DNA from: Paenibacillus chitinolyticus NBRC 15660
Lineage (GTDB): Bacteria > Bacillota > Bacilli > Paenibacillales > NBRC-103111
Length of the DNA stretch: 64,000 nt
Assembly (NCBI RefSeq): GCF_000739915.1
Contig: NZ_BBJT01000006.1
Coordinates: forward strand, 334,143-398,142
Reading direction: 5' to 3'
Numbering within the stretch: position 1 is the first letter of the stretch; each line of letters opens with the position of its first letter. This document shows, piece by piece, positions 52,220 through 61,411 of this stretch. The notes beneath the pieces are model-generated. The model had not been told where the DNA came from. It saw only the letters and a program-made list of their open reading frames with translations, and made no database searches. Made by a program: the position numbers and the translations under genes.

Positions 52220-52273
52220 ATAATAAAGGATTTTGACCATTATGTGAAACAAAAGCTCATAAAACTTCATTAT
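52220..52273 (-). promoter_or_regulatory. citZ promoter with CcpC-like operator
   Basis: On the minus strand TTTCAC (52249-52244) and TATTAT (52225-52220) are spaced 18 bp. Upstream at 52259-52273 is ATAA-N7-TTAT, the dyad known for CcpC, the citrate-responsive repressor of TCA genes in Bacillus. A single dyad is weak evidence. Confidence 0.45.
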
Positions 52274-52438
52274 CAGTACAATAAATAAACTTTCTTGCAT
52301 CATTCGTGCACATTCGCCGGGTTTGTGGTCTATACTCGGTATTGGTACAATAGGAACCGGAGCAGCCGACAAATCGGCCATTCATTCATCATACCACATA
52401 GTCCACAAATTTTCTCGTATATAGGAGCCCGAACGCAT

Positions 52439-53974
52439 ATGAACAGCAGCCGCTACGCCATTATCGACATCGGATCGAACTCGGTCCGTCTGGTCATTTA
52501 CGAAGTGACGCCTCCGGGCGCCTACCGGATTCTGCATGAAACGAAAGAGACGGCCCGGCTGTCCGAGCGCATCGGCGAAGACGGAGCGATGACTCACGAC
52601 GGCATCCTGTCCGTCGTACCGCTGCTGCGCCGTTTCAAACGGATATGCGGCGCCTATTCCGTCGATTCGGTGAAGGCCGCCGCTACAGCCGCTATCCGCA
52701 ATGCCGCGAACGCCGAAGATATCGCGCGGGAGCTTGCGGAGCGTTCCGGCATCGTCATCGACATCCTCTCCGGCGAAGAGGAAGCCCGCCTCGGGTTTCA
52801 AGGCGTGGTCAGCACGCTCGACGTCCGGGACGGGTTCATCGTGGATATCGGCGGCGGAAGCACCGAGATCACCCTTTTCCTGGACCGCAAACGGGTGAAC
52901 AGCGTTTCCTTCCCGTTCGGAGCCGTGACGGCTGCCCGCGAGTACACGCCGGGCGGAATCGTCCGGCCGGAACGGATCGAGTCGCTTAAGGCGCTCGTCC
53001 GGGATACGATCGACCTTCACCCCTGGATCCGTGAGCATGCGCAGCTGCCCCTGATCAGCCTGGGCGGAGCCGGGCGGGCGCTGGCGAAGCTTAACCAGAA
53101 GCGCGTGGATTACCCGCTCCCGGTGATGCACAACTACGAGCTGGAGGAAAACGACCTCCAGAGCTACATGGACCTTCTCCCGTCCCTTCCCGTGGAGAAG
53201 CGCAAAAAGCTCGACGGCCTGTCCAAGGGACGCGCCGATATTATTGTTGCCGGAGTCGTCCTCCTTCACTCCGTTTACCGGCAGACTTCAGCATCGCGAA
53301 TTATCGTGAGCAGTGCGGGGCTGCGCGACGGCCTGTTCTACGAAACGGCCATGCCGGAGCGGCTGCCCATCACCGATGTGCTGCAATTCAGCGTGGAAAA
53401 CATGCTGAAGCTGCATACGCCTCTGCCGCACGACCATCTCCGCCGCGCAGCCGCCCATGCGGCAGCCTTGTACGATGTGCTGGCGGATAGCGCGCCCGAG
53501 CTGCAGCCTCGCCACCGCTCGCTTCTTCACGCCGCAGCGCTGCTGCAGCGGATAGGCTACACGGTGAGCAGCTACCAGCACTGGCGCCATACGTTCCACC
53601 TCATCACGGAATCCCGCATCGACGGGCTTACCCACCGGGAGATCGTGCTGTGCGCCCTGATCGCCACCTTCAAAAACAAAAACCGGACCCGTCAGCAGGC
53701 GCTTCCTTACGCAAGCGTGCTGGACAGGTCCGATGAAGACATCGCGGCCAAGCTCGGCTCTCTTCTCCGCCTGGCCTCCTCCTTGGATTACGGCGAGAAC
53801 GGGAACATCGCCGAACTGGACGTGCGTTTTGTTCCGGGCGAGCTGCATTTGCATCTGCTTTGCAAAGAGCAGGACCCGTCAGAAATCGGAACGATCGAAG
53901 AAACCGCGGAGGAGACCGGAAAATACTGGTCCTTTACCGCGTATATTCACGCTTCCGCACTTTCCACCGATTAA
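52439..53974 (+). CDS. ppx: Ppx/GppA-family exopolyphosphatase
   Basis: This 511-residue protein has an ASKHA fold: AIIDIGSNSVRLVIYEV (phosphate loop 1), the active-site glutamate region LSGEEEARLGFQGVVS and phosphate loop 2 DIGGGSTEITLFLD. A C-terminal HD-like helical domain follows (LHAAALLQRIGYTVSSYQHW, HLITESRIDGLTHREIVLCA). It should remove terminal phosphates from polyphosphate. ATG 52439 is chosen because AGGAG lies about 11 nt upstream. It is convergent with ppk and the two ends overlap by 41 bp, unusual for enzymes of opposite function. Confidence 0.93.
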   Translation: MNSSRYAIIDIGSNSVRLVIYEVTPPGAYRILHETKETARLSERIGEDGAMTHDGILSVVPLLRRFKRICGAYSVDSVKAAATAAIRNAANAEDIARELAERSGIVIDILSGEEEARLGFQGVVSTLDVRDGFIVDIGGGSTEITLFLDRKRVNSVSFPFGAVTAAREYTPGGIVRPERIESLKALVRDTIDLHPWIREHAQLPLISLGGAGRALAKLNQKRVDYPLPVMHNYELEENDLQSYMDLLPSLPVEKRKKLDGLSKGRADIIVAGVVLLHSVYRQTSASRIIVSSAGLRDGLFYETAMPERLPITDVLQFSVENMLKLHTPLPHDHLRRAAAHAAALYDVLADSAPELQPRHRSLLHAAALLQRIGYTVSSYQHWRHTFHLITESRIDGLTHREIVLCALIATFKNKNRTRQQALPYASVLDRSDEDIAAKLGSLLRLASSLDYGENGNIAELDVRFVPGELHLHLLCKEQDPSEIGTIEETAEETGKYWSFTAYIHASALSTD

Positions 53975-56069
53975 TATTCATGGCATCGAACTGGCTTCTC
54001 ACTTTAGGCCCGTTTTCAGCCGCCCGGATATAATTTCCTCCGGGCTGCAGGAAACGGGCTTTTACATTGTCCTGCAGACACAATTCAAGCAGATGGATCA
54101 CACTCTGCTGCAGCTCCTCGTCCCTGACGGGGCACATCAGTTCAATCCGCCGCGTCAAGTTGCGGGTCATCCAATCGGCGCTCGACAAGTAGACGTCGGG
54201 ACTGCCTCCGTTCTCGAACCAGTACAGCCTCGAGTGCTCCAGAAAACGATCGACGATACTCCGCACGGTGATGTTTTCGCTCAGATCCGCAACGCCGGGA
54301 CGAAGGACACAGACCCCTCTCACGATGAGGTCGATCTTCACGCCGGCCTGCGAAGCCTCGTACAGCGCGTCCACCACTTCCTGGTTCGAAAGCGAGTTCA
54401 TCTTGGCCACGATACGAGCCGGCTTGCCGGCACGCGCGTGGCGTCCTTCTCTTTCGATAAGCTCGATAAGCCGCGTCTTCATGTCCGCGGGAGCAACGAT
54501 AAACGCCTGCCAGTCATGAGGCGACGAATAGCCGGTCATTTCGTTGAACAAGGCCGAGGCGTCTTCGCCGATCACCTGATGGCTCGTAAACAAACCCACA
54601 TCCGTGTACAGCTTGGCCGTGTTGTCGTTGTAATTGCCGGTTCCGACATGGACATATCTCCGGAGGCTTTCCTGCTCCTGCCGGACGACCAGCGTGATTT
54701 TGGCATGGGTCTTGAGTCCGACCAGACCGTACACGACGTGGCACCCCGCCTTTTCCAGCTTTCTGGCCCAGGCGATATTCCTCTCCTCGTCAAAACGGGC
54801 TTTAAGCTCGACGACGACCGTCACCTGCTTGCCCGATTCTGCCGCTCTGGCCAGCGCTCCGATAAGCGGAGAATTGCCGCTTACGCGGTACAACGTCATT
54901 TTGATGGCAAGCACGTAAGGATCGTCAGACGCCTGCAAAATAAAATCCGCCACCGTATCGAAGCACTCGTACGGATGATAAAGCAGCACATCCCGCTCCC
55001 GGATCACCTCGAAAAAATCGTCCGTATGCTCAAACTCTTCGGCGTAAACCTGTTCCAGGACAGGGTAGTACAAATGGGCGCGCCCGCCGACCAGTTGAGG
55101 CAGCTGCTTGATCAGATAGGTCAAATCGATCGGGCCGTCGATTTCGAAACAGCCTTCTCCGATTTCAAACTCGTCCCGCAATAGCTCCAGGGCATATGGG
55201 TGGATTCCTTTCTCCACCTCTAGCCGGACAGGCGCTCCCCATCTGCGCTGCTTAAGCTCCTTCTCGATCTCTTCCAGAAGGTCCTCCGCGCCTTCCTCGT
55301 TCAGAGTCAAGTCCGCATTGCGTGTGAGCCGGAAACCGTTGACGGCGATGGGTTTATACCCGCTGAACAAAGACTCGATATGATGCTTGATCAGCTCCTC
55401 CATACGGATAAATTCCAGCTTCTTGCTGTTGGTGCGCACGGGTACCCGGACAAGCCTGCCCAGATTATGCGGGACTCTCACAATAGCGAAATACGTGCGG
55501 AGGTCCGTCGGCACACAGCTTTCCAGAACGACGGCCAAATAATTGGACTGCGTGTGCACCAGCGGAAAAGGACGGCTCTGGTCCACAGCCATCGGTGTCA
55601 GCACGGGAAACACAATTTCATGAAAATAGGTGTCCATTTCCTTCTGCTGAGTGCTGTTAAGTTCATCGTAGGAAGGGAAAAAAATTCCCTCGCGGGCCAA
55701 TTGGCGCGTCAAATCGCGAAAAGCTTTATACTGGTCCGCCACCATGCGGTTCGCTCTCTTTAAGAGACGCTTGAGCAGACCGGACGGCGTATAGCCCGTA
55801 AAGTCTTTTTTATGATAGCCGGCTTTCATCTGGTCCAGAATTCCCGCTACCCTTACACTCATAAACTCATCCAAATTGCTGGATACGATGGACAGAAATT
55901 TTGCTCTTTCGAGCAGCGGAGCCGTCGGGTCCTGAGCTTCTTCCAGCACGCGGCGGTTAAACTCGATCCAGCTCAAATCACGGTTTACATACTTATAGCA
56001 ATCGTTGCTTTTAACGCCTTCCGTCTTTTGCTTGTTTTCCACGGAACCCCAGCTCCCACTTATCTGCAA
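53934..56069 (-). CDS. ppk: Polyphosphate kinase 1
   Basis: This 711-residue enzyme has the N domain (YVNRDLSWIEFNRRVLEEAQ), the H domain, and two phospholipase-D-like halves. Catalytic histidines lie in DVLLYHPYECFDTVADFILQ and VGLKTHAKITLVVRQ; RYVHVGTGNYNDNTAKLYTD is also conserved. It makes polyphosphate from ATP and is autophosphorylated on histidine. It has a PhoP-box pair upstream (56136-56152), which suggests induction under phosphate limitation. Its 3' end overlaps the convergent ppx end by 41 bp. Confidence 0.96.
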   Translation of the reverse strand: MQISGSWGSVENKQKTEGVKSNDCYKYVNRDLSWIEFNRRVLEEAQDPTAPLLERAKFLSIVSSNLDEFMSVRVAGILDQMKAGYHKKDFTGYTPSGLLKRLLKRANRMVADQYKAFRDLTRQLAREGIFFPSYDELNSTQQKEMDTYFHEIVFPVLTPMAVDQSRPFPLVHTQSNYLAVVLESCVPTDLRTYFAIVRVPHNLGRLVRVPVRTNSKKLEFIRMEELIKHHIESLFSGYKPIAVNGFRLTRNADLTLNEEGAEDLLEEIEKELKQRRWGAPVRLEVEKGIHPYALELLRDEFEIGEGCFEIDGPIDLTYLIKQLPQLVGGRAHLYYPVLEQVYAEEFEHTDDFFEVIRERDVLLYHPYECFDTVADFILQASDDPYVLAIKMTLYRVSGNSPLIGALARAAESGKQVTVVVELKARFDEERNIAWARKLEKAGCHVVYGLVGLKTHAKITLVVRQEQESLRRYVHVGTGNYNDNTAKLYTDVGLFTSHQVIGEDASALFNEMTGYSSPHDWQAFIVAPADMKTRLIELIEREGRHARAGKPARIVAKMNSLSNQEVVDALYEASQAGVKIDLIVRGVCVLRPGVADLSENITVRSIVDRFLEHSRLYWFENGGSPDVYLSSADWMTRNLTRRIELMCPVRDEELQQSVIHLLELCLQDNVKARFLQPGGNYIRAAENGPKVRSQFDAMNINRWKVRKREYTR

Positions 56070-56135
56070 TTTCTATTCTATATCTCTATTGTACAAGGGT
56101 TGTTCAGGGGGCATGTTCGCGCTGTATTTTTGTTA

Positions 56136-56152
56136 TGTTAATTTTTTGTAAA
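56136..56152 (-). promoter_or_regulatory. PhoP boxes upstream of ppk
   Basis: On the minus strand TTTACA (56152-56147) and TTAACA (56141-56136) are spaced exactly 11 bp, the PhoP pattern. They lie 67 bp upstream of the ppk start. A weak AATACA downstream could be the -10 element. Confidence 0.6.
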
Positions 56153-56220
56153 ATATTCGAGGAATGTTTTCTCCATATTAAATTCGCCCCGTTTCGGCGA
56201 TCAGCCAAGGATTTACTCCG

Positions 56221-56301
56221 ATGAAGGCGAATAGAACGAAGCAGAATCTTTACGGTCTTTTTAAGGCAAAAGAAAAGGCAAGAAAGGAAATATCCGTATG
56301 A
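56221..56301 (+). CDS. Possible 26-residue basic peptide
   Basis: ATG 56221 follows AAGGATTTACTCCG. The product starts MKANRTKQNLYGLF and has nine Lys or Arg residues among 26. No membrane segment or known family is seen. It sits in the 444-bp spacer between ppk and the AI-2E gene. It may be chance. Confidence 0.25.
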   Translation: MKANRTKQNLYGLFKAKEKARKEISV

Positions 56302-56363
56302 AAAAGTGCATAGTCTATCCGCAGACGTAGATTCAGCAGAGGCTTATTGCGGGTATTGTTTCT

Positions 56364-56417
56364 CAGAACTTAAGTCAGAACTTAAGTCGGAACTTAAGAC
56401 AGGCACGGTCCTATAAT
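56364..56417 (+). promoter_or_regulatory. Three 12-bp iterons and -10 element upstream of the AI-2E gene
   Basis: CAGAACTTAAGT (56364-56375), CAGAACTTAAGT (56376-56387) and CGGAACTTAAGA (56388-56399) are head-to-tail repeats, each containing the palindrome CTTAAG. TATAAT follows at 56412-56417 with no good -35. An activator that replaces the -35 contact would fit. The regulator is unknown. Confidence 0.55.
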
Positions 56418-56513
56418 CGGGGAAGTTCAGAGAAACACTATACTTGCTCCTTGTGATTTAGGAATTCATCCCGTCCTGTAGTAAACTCATTTCGAGCGAG
56501 AAAGAGGAAGCCT

Positions 56514-57647
56514 ATGAGAGTGTTCAATCCGTACCTGCTGCACAAAATTTTCCGGGGAGCTCTGGTCCTGCTGTGCCTCGTGGCGGGCTGGCTGCTGCTG
56601 CGGTACGTGTCCCCGCTGATTTATCCCTTCATCATCGGCTGGCTGCTGGCCTATGTACTCAATCCGATCGTCAACATGCTGCAGCGGAAGGCCAAAATGC
56701 CGCGCTGGCTGTCCGCCACGCTGGTCATTCTTCTATTGATTGCCATCACGGTTACAGCCATGACCCTGCTGGTGACGAAAGTGATCGTAGAGCTGGGAAC
56801 GCTGGCCGAAAATTTACAAAGTATGATCAATAGCTGGAAAGATCAGGCGAGGGAATTTTTGAATTCGGCCTGGTTTCAGGGGATTGTCGGGCAGTTGAAC
56901 GATTTTATGAGAGCCAATAATCTGGATCTCAGCAGCAACCTCAGCTCCGTTACGGGGACGATTGCCGATTTCAGCTCCAACGCCTTGAAATATATCGTCA
57001 ACTCGCTGATTCATATCATCCAGTCCCTGCCTAACATCGCGACCGTATCGATCATCGTGCTGATGGCGACCTTCTTTATCAGCAAAGACTGGTACCGTCT
57101 CGTGATGCGCTACACCATGCTGGTACCGGAAACCGTCCGCAAAGCGACTCGTCTCATTTCCAGCGATCTGCAGAAGGCGCTGTTCGGCTTTATGCGCGCT
57201 CAGCTTATTCTCATTTCCCTGACGACGGTCGCGGTCATTATCGGGCTGATCATTCTGCGTGTGGATTTCGCCGTCACCATCGGCCTTCTGATCGGCTTGT
57301 GCGATCTGATGCCTTATCTCGGCACCGGAGCCGTCCTCGTTCCGTGGATCATTTACTGCTTTTTCAAAGGCAACCTCTTCCTCGGAATCGGTTTGTCCGT
57401 CCTGTACGGCCTGATCGTCGTAGTGCGGCAAATAATGGAGCCCAAAGTGCTCGCCTCAAGTGTAGGGCTGGATCCGCTCGCCGCCTTGATCGCACTGTTT
57501 GTAGGACTTAAGCTGTTCGGCGTCGTAGGACTTATCCTCGGCCCCGTGCTTATGGTAGTCCTCACGGCGGTCTATAAAGCGAAAGTCTTCCACGATATTG
57601 CCCGATACATAAAAAATGGCCCGGCCGCGAACACGGAAGTTCGCTGA
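56514..57647 (+). CDS. AI-2E family (YtvI-like) transporter/permease
   Basis: This 377-residue polytopic protein has about seven to eight membrane helices. The N-terminal pair and the conserved VDFAVTIGLLIGLCDLMPYL, VLYGLIVVVRQIMEPKVLAS and GLDPLAALIALFVGLKLFGV are AI-2E family signatures. Bacillus YtvI, a sporulation-linked member, lies between fxsA and citZ. Here the gene is in the same neighbourhood but on the opposite strand. Transport function in this family is mostly unproven. Its last codons overlap a terminator. Confidence 0.9.
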   Translation: MRVFNPYLLHKIFRGALVLLCLVAGWLLLRYVSPLIYPFIIGWLLAYVLNPIVNMLQRKAKMPRWLSATLVILLLIAITVTAMTLLVTKVIVELGTLAENLQSMINSWKDQAREFLNSAWFQGIVGQLNDFMRANNLDLSSNLSSVTGTIADFSSNALKYIVNSLIHIIQSLPNIATVSIIVLMATFFISKDWYRLVMRYTMLVPETVRKATRLISSDLQKALFGFMRAQLILISLTTVAVIIGLIILRVDFAVTIGLLIGLCDLMPYLGTGAVLVPWIIYCFFKGNLFLGIGLSVLYGLIVVVRQIMEPKVLASSVGLDPLAALIALFVGLKLFGVVGLILGPVLMVVLTAVYKAKVFHDIARYIKNGPAANTEVR

Positions 57648-57660
57648 CCGGGCTTTTCTT
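57619..57660 (+). terminator. Terminator overlapping the AI-2E stop
   Basis: GCCCGG (57619-57624) and CCGGGC (57648-57653), with inner GCGAAC/GTTCGC, are followed by TTTTCTT. Confidence 0.7.
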
Positions 57661-57673
57661 CGACCTGCTTAAT

Positions 57674-57720
57674 CGAAAACGGCGAAACGGAGCAGTTTGC
57701 CGTTTCGCCGTTTTCGTTTT
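57674..57720. terminator. 17-bp perfect hairpin between the AI-2E gene and fxsA
   Basis: CGAAAACGGCGAAACGG (57674-57690) pairs perfectly with CCGTTTCGCCGTTTTCG (57700-57716). T residues follow on the plus strand. It separates the two convergent genes. Confidence 0.85.
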
Positions 57721-57725
57721 TCATT

Positions 57726-58121
57726 TTATCTGCGGTTAATAAACATAAACCGTCCGTTTCTCATCAGCTTCTGCAGCAGGACGAGTAGCCCCATTTTAAA
57801 CAAGGACCGTGTAAATGGAAGCACCAGGAGCAGACCCGCCAGATCGGTAAGGAAGCCCGGCACGATCAGCAGCAGTCCGCCGACAAAGATGCAGACGCTG
57901 TCCAGTACGGAATCCGTCGGGTTCTGGCCCATAGACAGCTGATTGCGGGCGTAAGGCAGGAAACGGGACGCTTCCTTTCTCACGATAAGAGCCCCCAGAA
58001 GACCCGTCAGCAGAATCAGCCCGAACGTCATCCAGCCCCCAATCAGATGGGCCATACCGATGATACAAGCGATCTCAAGGACCGGCACGATAATAAAGAC
58101 GGCAAGCGCAATGCGTAACAC
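57726..58121 (-). CDS. fxsA: FxsA family membrane protein
   Basis: This 131-residue protein has membrane segments (FIIVPVLEIACIIGMAHLIG, MTFGLILLTGLLGALIV, CIFVGGLLLIVPGFLTDLAG) and the FxsA pattern LEIxxxIxxxxxIGxxxT. The GLLLIVPGFLTD motif is diagnostic. In E. coli it counters exclusion of phage T7 by F plasmid; the native role is unclear. It lies 3 bp after the thioesterase gene, downstream of pyk as in Bacillus. Confidence 0.92.
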   Translation of the reverse strand: MLRIALAVFIIVPVLEIACIIGMAHLIGGWMTFGLILLTGLLGALIVRKEASRFLPYARNQLSMGQNPTDSVLDSVCIFVGGLLLIVPGFLTDLAGLLLVLPFTRSLFKMGLLVLLQKLMRNGRFMFINRR

Positions 58122-58124
58122 CGG

Positions 58125-58556
58125 CTATCCACCCCTTTGCAGCCATTCGTATAATTCAGGCACTTCTTTATCTATACGTACAGGCTTCCAAGAAAGATTC
58201 ACCCAAGCATGCCTCGTAAGGCCCGTAACAAGAAGTTCTTCTCCGCGCCGCACTTCGTACTCAAACTCCAGCTTCACCGTCGTGTAGCTTGTGACACGGG
58301 TCAGAATCGTTATCTCGTCGTCATATCGGGCCGGACGCACATATTTCAGTTCGGCACCGACGACCGGCAGAAGCAGCCCCAGCTCCTCCATCCGCGTGTA
58401 CGGAAAACCTTTGTCCCGGATATATTCCGTGCGGGCGATTTCCAGCCAGGTCAAATAATTGGCATGGTAAACGACTCCCATCTGGTCGGTTTCCTGATAC
58501 CTGACCCGGACGCCGTACGGAAACCATTCGCGCTCCTTCGTTGTTTCATTCGACAC
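58125..58556 (-). CDS. Acyl-CoA thioesterase, YbgC/FadM type (hotdog fold)
   Basis: The hotdog protein has RVRYQETDQMGVVYHANYLT with the catalytic-type aspartate and the YHANY motif, and the central helix WLEIARTEYIRDKG. A GTG at 58556, preceded by AGGAGG, is the likeliest start; the frame also opens at ATG 58577. It hydrolyses acyl-CoA esters; chain length is not predictable. It sits between pyk and fxsA, beyond the pyk terminator. Confidence 0.88.
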   Translation of the reverse strand: MSNETTKEREWFPYGVRVRYQETDQMGVVYHANYLTWLEIARTEYIRDKGFPYTRMEELGLLLPVVGAELKYVRPARYDDEITILTRVTSYTTVKLEFEYEVRRGEELLVTGLTRHAWVNLSWKPVRIDKEVPELYEWLQRGG

Positions 58557-58619
58557 AACCCTTCCTCCTGTCTTCATTGTTTGGGAATTTCGGATGCATA
58601 TTCACTGTCTCCGCAGTTT

Positions 58620-58656
58620 GAAAAAAAGAGTGAACCCGCACCAGGCGGACTCACTC
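58620..58656 (-). terminator. Terminator of the accDA-pyk transcript
   Basis: GAGTGA...CCGC and GCGG...TCACTC pair with mismatches, followed on the minus strand by seven T residues (58627-58621). Confidence 0.75.
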
Positions 58657-58674
58657 CTTTCTTATCCGAATCGC

Positions 58675-60435
58675 TTACAGGACGCGCGCACGTCCCGAGT
58701 ACACGATGCCTACTTCAGGGAACAAGGTGACTTCCATGTCGTCCTTGATCAGGTCAAGGGCACGGTCGACGCCCACGATAACCGGGATACCCAGGCTGAG
58801 AGCTACCACCGCGGCGTGGGAAGTAATCCCGCCCACATCCGTGATCAGACCTGCCGCACGCTCGATAGCCGGCATGTAATCCTTGTCGGTCATATTGGTG
58901 ACCAGGATAGCGCCGTCTTTCATTTTGCTGACCGCTTCCTCGGCTGTTTCGGCCGTCACGACAACACCTTTCGCGTGCTGGGTGCCGATACCGGTTCCTT
59001 TGGCGATCATTTCGCCGACCTGGTGAACCTTCATCAGGTTCGTAGTACCGGAGCTTCCGATCGGCACGCCGGCCGTGATCACGACGATATCGCCGAGATC
59101 CACATAGCCTTCGCGGATGCTTCCGTCGACCGCTTGCTCAAACAGCTCGTCCGTCGTTTGAGCGTCCCCGTGGAGAAGGACAGGCTGCACGCCCCAGACG
59201 AGGTTCAGACGGCGCATAACTTGCGGGTTGCGTGTTACAGCAACGATCGGCGCCTTCGGACGGTATTTGGATACCATTCTAGCGGTATAGCCGCTTTCCG
59301 TAGCGGTTACGATCGCTTTGGCATCCAGCTCAAGAGCGGCGTTCGCGACGGATTGGGAAATGGATTCCGTTACCGTCGTTTGCAGCGCGTGCGCTTGACG
59401 CAGGAAAATTTCGCGGTATTCCAGTGCCGCTTCCGCACGCAGTGCGATGCGGGACATGGTTTCTACCGCTTCAACCGGATATTTCCCGGCAGCTGTCTCG
59501 CCGGACAGCATGACCGCGTCGGAGCCGTCGAACACGGCGTTGGCCACGTCACTTGCTTCGGCACGAGTCGGGCGCGGATTGCGCTGCATGGAGTCAAGCA
59601 TCATGGTAGCGGTAATAACCGGTTTGCCCACCAGGTTACACTTCTTGATCATTTGCTTCTGTACAACCGGTACGTCTTCCGGCGGAATTTCCACGCCAAG
59701 GTCGCCGCGGGCAACCATCAGGCCGTCGGAAACTTCCAGGATTTCATCCAGGTTGTCAACGCCTTCCTGGTTCTCGATCTTGGAGATGATCTGGATATGA
59801 GAAGCGTTGTGGCGCTCAAGCAGTTCGCGGATTTCAAGCACGTCGCTTGCTTTACGGACGAAAGAAGCGGCGATGAAATCGATGCCCTGCTCGATACCGA
59901 ATACGATATCGTTAGCGTCTTTTTCCGTAATACCCGGCAGCGAGATGCTGACGCCCGGTACGTTCACGCCTTTTTTGCTTTTAATCGGACCGCTGTTCAC
60001 GATGAGGCATTTGATATCGTTTCCTTGAACGGCTTCAACCGTCAGGCCGATCAGACCGTCGTCGATCAGAATCGTGTCGCCGGGTTTAACGTCTTCCGCC
60101 AGGCCTTCATAAGTCACGGACACGCGTTCACGATCTCCGAGAATTTCTTCGGTCGTCAGGGTAATCATCTCGCCTGCGGCCAATTCGATCGGTTCTTCTT
60201 TCAGTTTGCCGAGACGGATCTCGGGCCCCTTCGTATCCAGCAAAATGGATACGTTGCGGCCTCCGAGTTCTTCGCAGGCAGCGCGGAGGTTTTTGATCCG
60301 GCCGCCGTGCTCTTCAAAATCGCCGTGAGAGAAGTTCAGTCTCATCACGTTCATTCCTGCCGTTACGAGCTTCTTGAGGTTTTCTTTGGACTCGCTTGCC
60401 GGTCCGATCGTACATACAATTTTTGTCTTACGCAT
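58675..60435 (-). CDS. pyk: Pyruvate kinase with C-terminal PEP-utilizer domain
   Basis: This 586-residue enzyme is typical of Bacillota (Bacillus Pyk 585). The barrel domain has [53 protein letters not shown] and [20 protein letters not shown] (metal and substrate region). The C-terminal extension (about 500-586) is a phosphohistidine domain with [20 protein letters not shown]. It makes ATP and pyruvate from PEP. The ATG overlaps the accA stop by 8 nt and its ribosome site lies inside accA. In Bacillus pfkA sits between these genes; here it is absent. Confidence 0.97.
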   Translation of the reverse strand: MRKTKIVCTIGPASESKENLKKLVTAGMNVMRLNFSHGDFEEHGGRIKNLRAACEELGGRNVSILLDTKGPEIRLGKLKEEPIELAAGEMITLTTEEILGDRERVSVTYEGLAEDVKPGDTILIDDGLIGLTVEAVQGNDIKCLIVNSGPIKSKKGVNVPGVSISLPGITEKDANDIVFGIEQGIDFIAASFVRKASDVLEIRELLERHNASHIQIISKIENQEGVDNLDEILEVSDGLMVARGDLGVEIPPEDVPVVQKQMIKKCNLVGKPVITATMMLDSMQRNPRPTRAEASDVANAVFDGSDAVMLSGETAAGKYPVEAVETMSRIALRAEAALEYREIFLRQAHALQTTVTESISQSVANAALELDAKAIVTATESGYTARMVSKYRPKAPIVAVTRNPQVMRRLNLVWGVQPVLLHGDAQTTDELFEQAVDGSIREGYVDLGDIVVITAGVPIGSSGTTNLMKVHQVGEMIAKGTGIGTQHAKGVVVTAETAEEAVSKMKDGAILVTNMTDKDYMPAIERAAGLITDVGGITSHAAVVALSLGIPVIVGVDRALDLIKDDMEVTLFPEVGIVYSGRARVL

Positions 60436-61411
60436 GGTTACCCTCCTGAGTAAATGTGTATCTGCCGATTTGTCTGAATTTCAGGTACCTGTCTTCTTTG
60501 AGTTCCTCTTCCGACATTGCTAACAGCGGCTGCATGTGCTCCAGAACGGCCGCTTTAATATTCGCTGACTGGAGCTCCAGATCACGATGGGCACCACCCT
60601 GCGGTTCAGAGACGATGCTATCGATAACGCCTAATTCCGCAATATCTTTGGCGGTGATTTTCATCGCTTCCGCGGCTTGCAGGGATTTGGATGCATCGTT
60701 GTACAAAATGGATGCGGCCCCTTCGGGACTGATAACCGAGTAAATGGCATTCTCAAGCATCAGCACCCGGTTGCCGACGCCAAGCGCGAGCGCTCCGCCG
60801 CTGCCTCCTTCGCCGATCACGACGCAGACGACAGGCACGCGAAGACCGGCCATGACAAGCAGGTTGCGCGCAATCGCTTCCCCTTGGCCCCTCTCTTCGG
60901 CGGCGTTGCCGGGAAACGCCCCTTTCGTGTCGATGAACGTAATGACGGGGCGGCCGAACTTGTCCGCCTGTTTCATCAGACGAAGCGCTTTACGGAAACC
61001 TTCCGGATGCGGACTGCCGAAATTGCGGGCAATGTTGTCCTTCGTGTCCTTGCCCTTCTGATGACCGACGACCGTAACGGGAAGCCCGTCCAACTTGGCG
61101 ACGCCGCCGATAATGGCCAGATCGTCTCCATACAGACGGTCTCCGTGAAGCTCCACGAAGTCCGTAAAGATTCTCTCTATGTAGTCGATCGTCGTCGGAC
61201 GCTGCGGATGCCGGGCGAGCTGCATTTTCTCCGATGCGGACATCGTGGAATACAATTCCTGCTGCAGCTCGGCATACCGTTCCTCAAGACGCCGGATTTC
61301 ATCCGTGAAATCGATTTTCTTTTCTTCACCGAAACGCTTCAGTTCGTCAATTTTGCTGCGAAGCTCGGTCAGTGGCTGCTCAAATGACAATTCACCCGCC
61401 ATAATTCGCAT
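60428..61411 (-). CDS. accA: Acetyl-CoA carboxylase carboxyltransferase subunit alpha
   Basis: The 327-residue subunit has [40 protein letters not shown] and the glycine-rich oxyanion/CoA region [20 protein letters not shown], followed by [20 protein letters not shown]. With AccD it transfers the carboxyl group from biotin to acetyl-CoA in fatty-acid synthesis. It overlaps accD by 20 nt and pyk by 8 nt, so the three are translationally linked. Confidence 0.97.
   Translation of the reverse strand: MRIMAGELSFEQPLTELRSKIDELKRFGEEKKIDFTDEIRRLEERYAELQQELYSTMSASEKMQLARHPQRPTTIDYIERIFTDFVELHGDRLYGDDLAIIGGVAKLDGLPVTVVGHQKGKDTKDNIARNFGSPHPEGFRKALRLMKQADKFGRPVITFIDTKGAFPGNAAEERGQGEAIARNLLVMAGLRVPVVCVVIGEGGSGGALALGVGNRVLMLENAIYSVISPEGAASILYNDASKSLQAAEAMKITAKDIAELGVIDSIVSEPQGGAHRDLELQSANIKAAVLEHMQPLLAMSEEELKEDRYLKFRQIGRYTFTQEGNHA

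Noticed and set aside
58594..60453. 619-codon plus-strand open frame
   Set aside because: Exact antisense of pyk, with no protein-like motifs.
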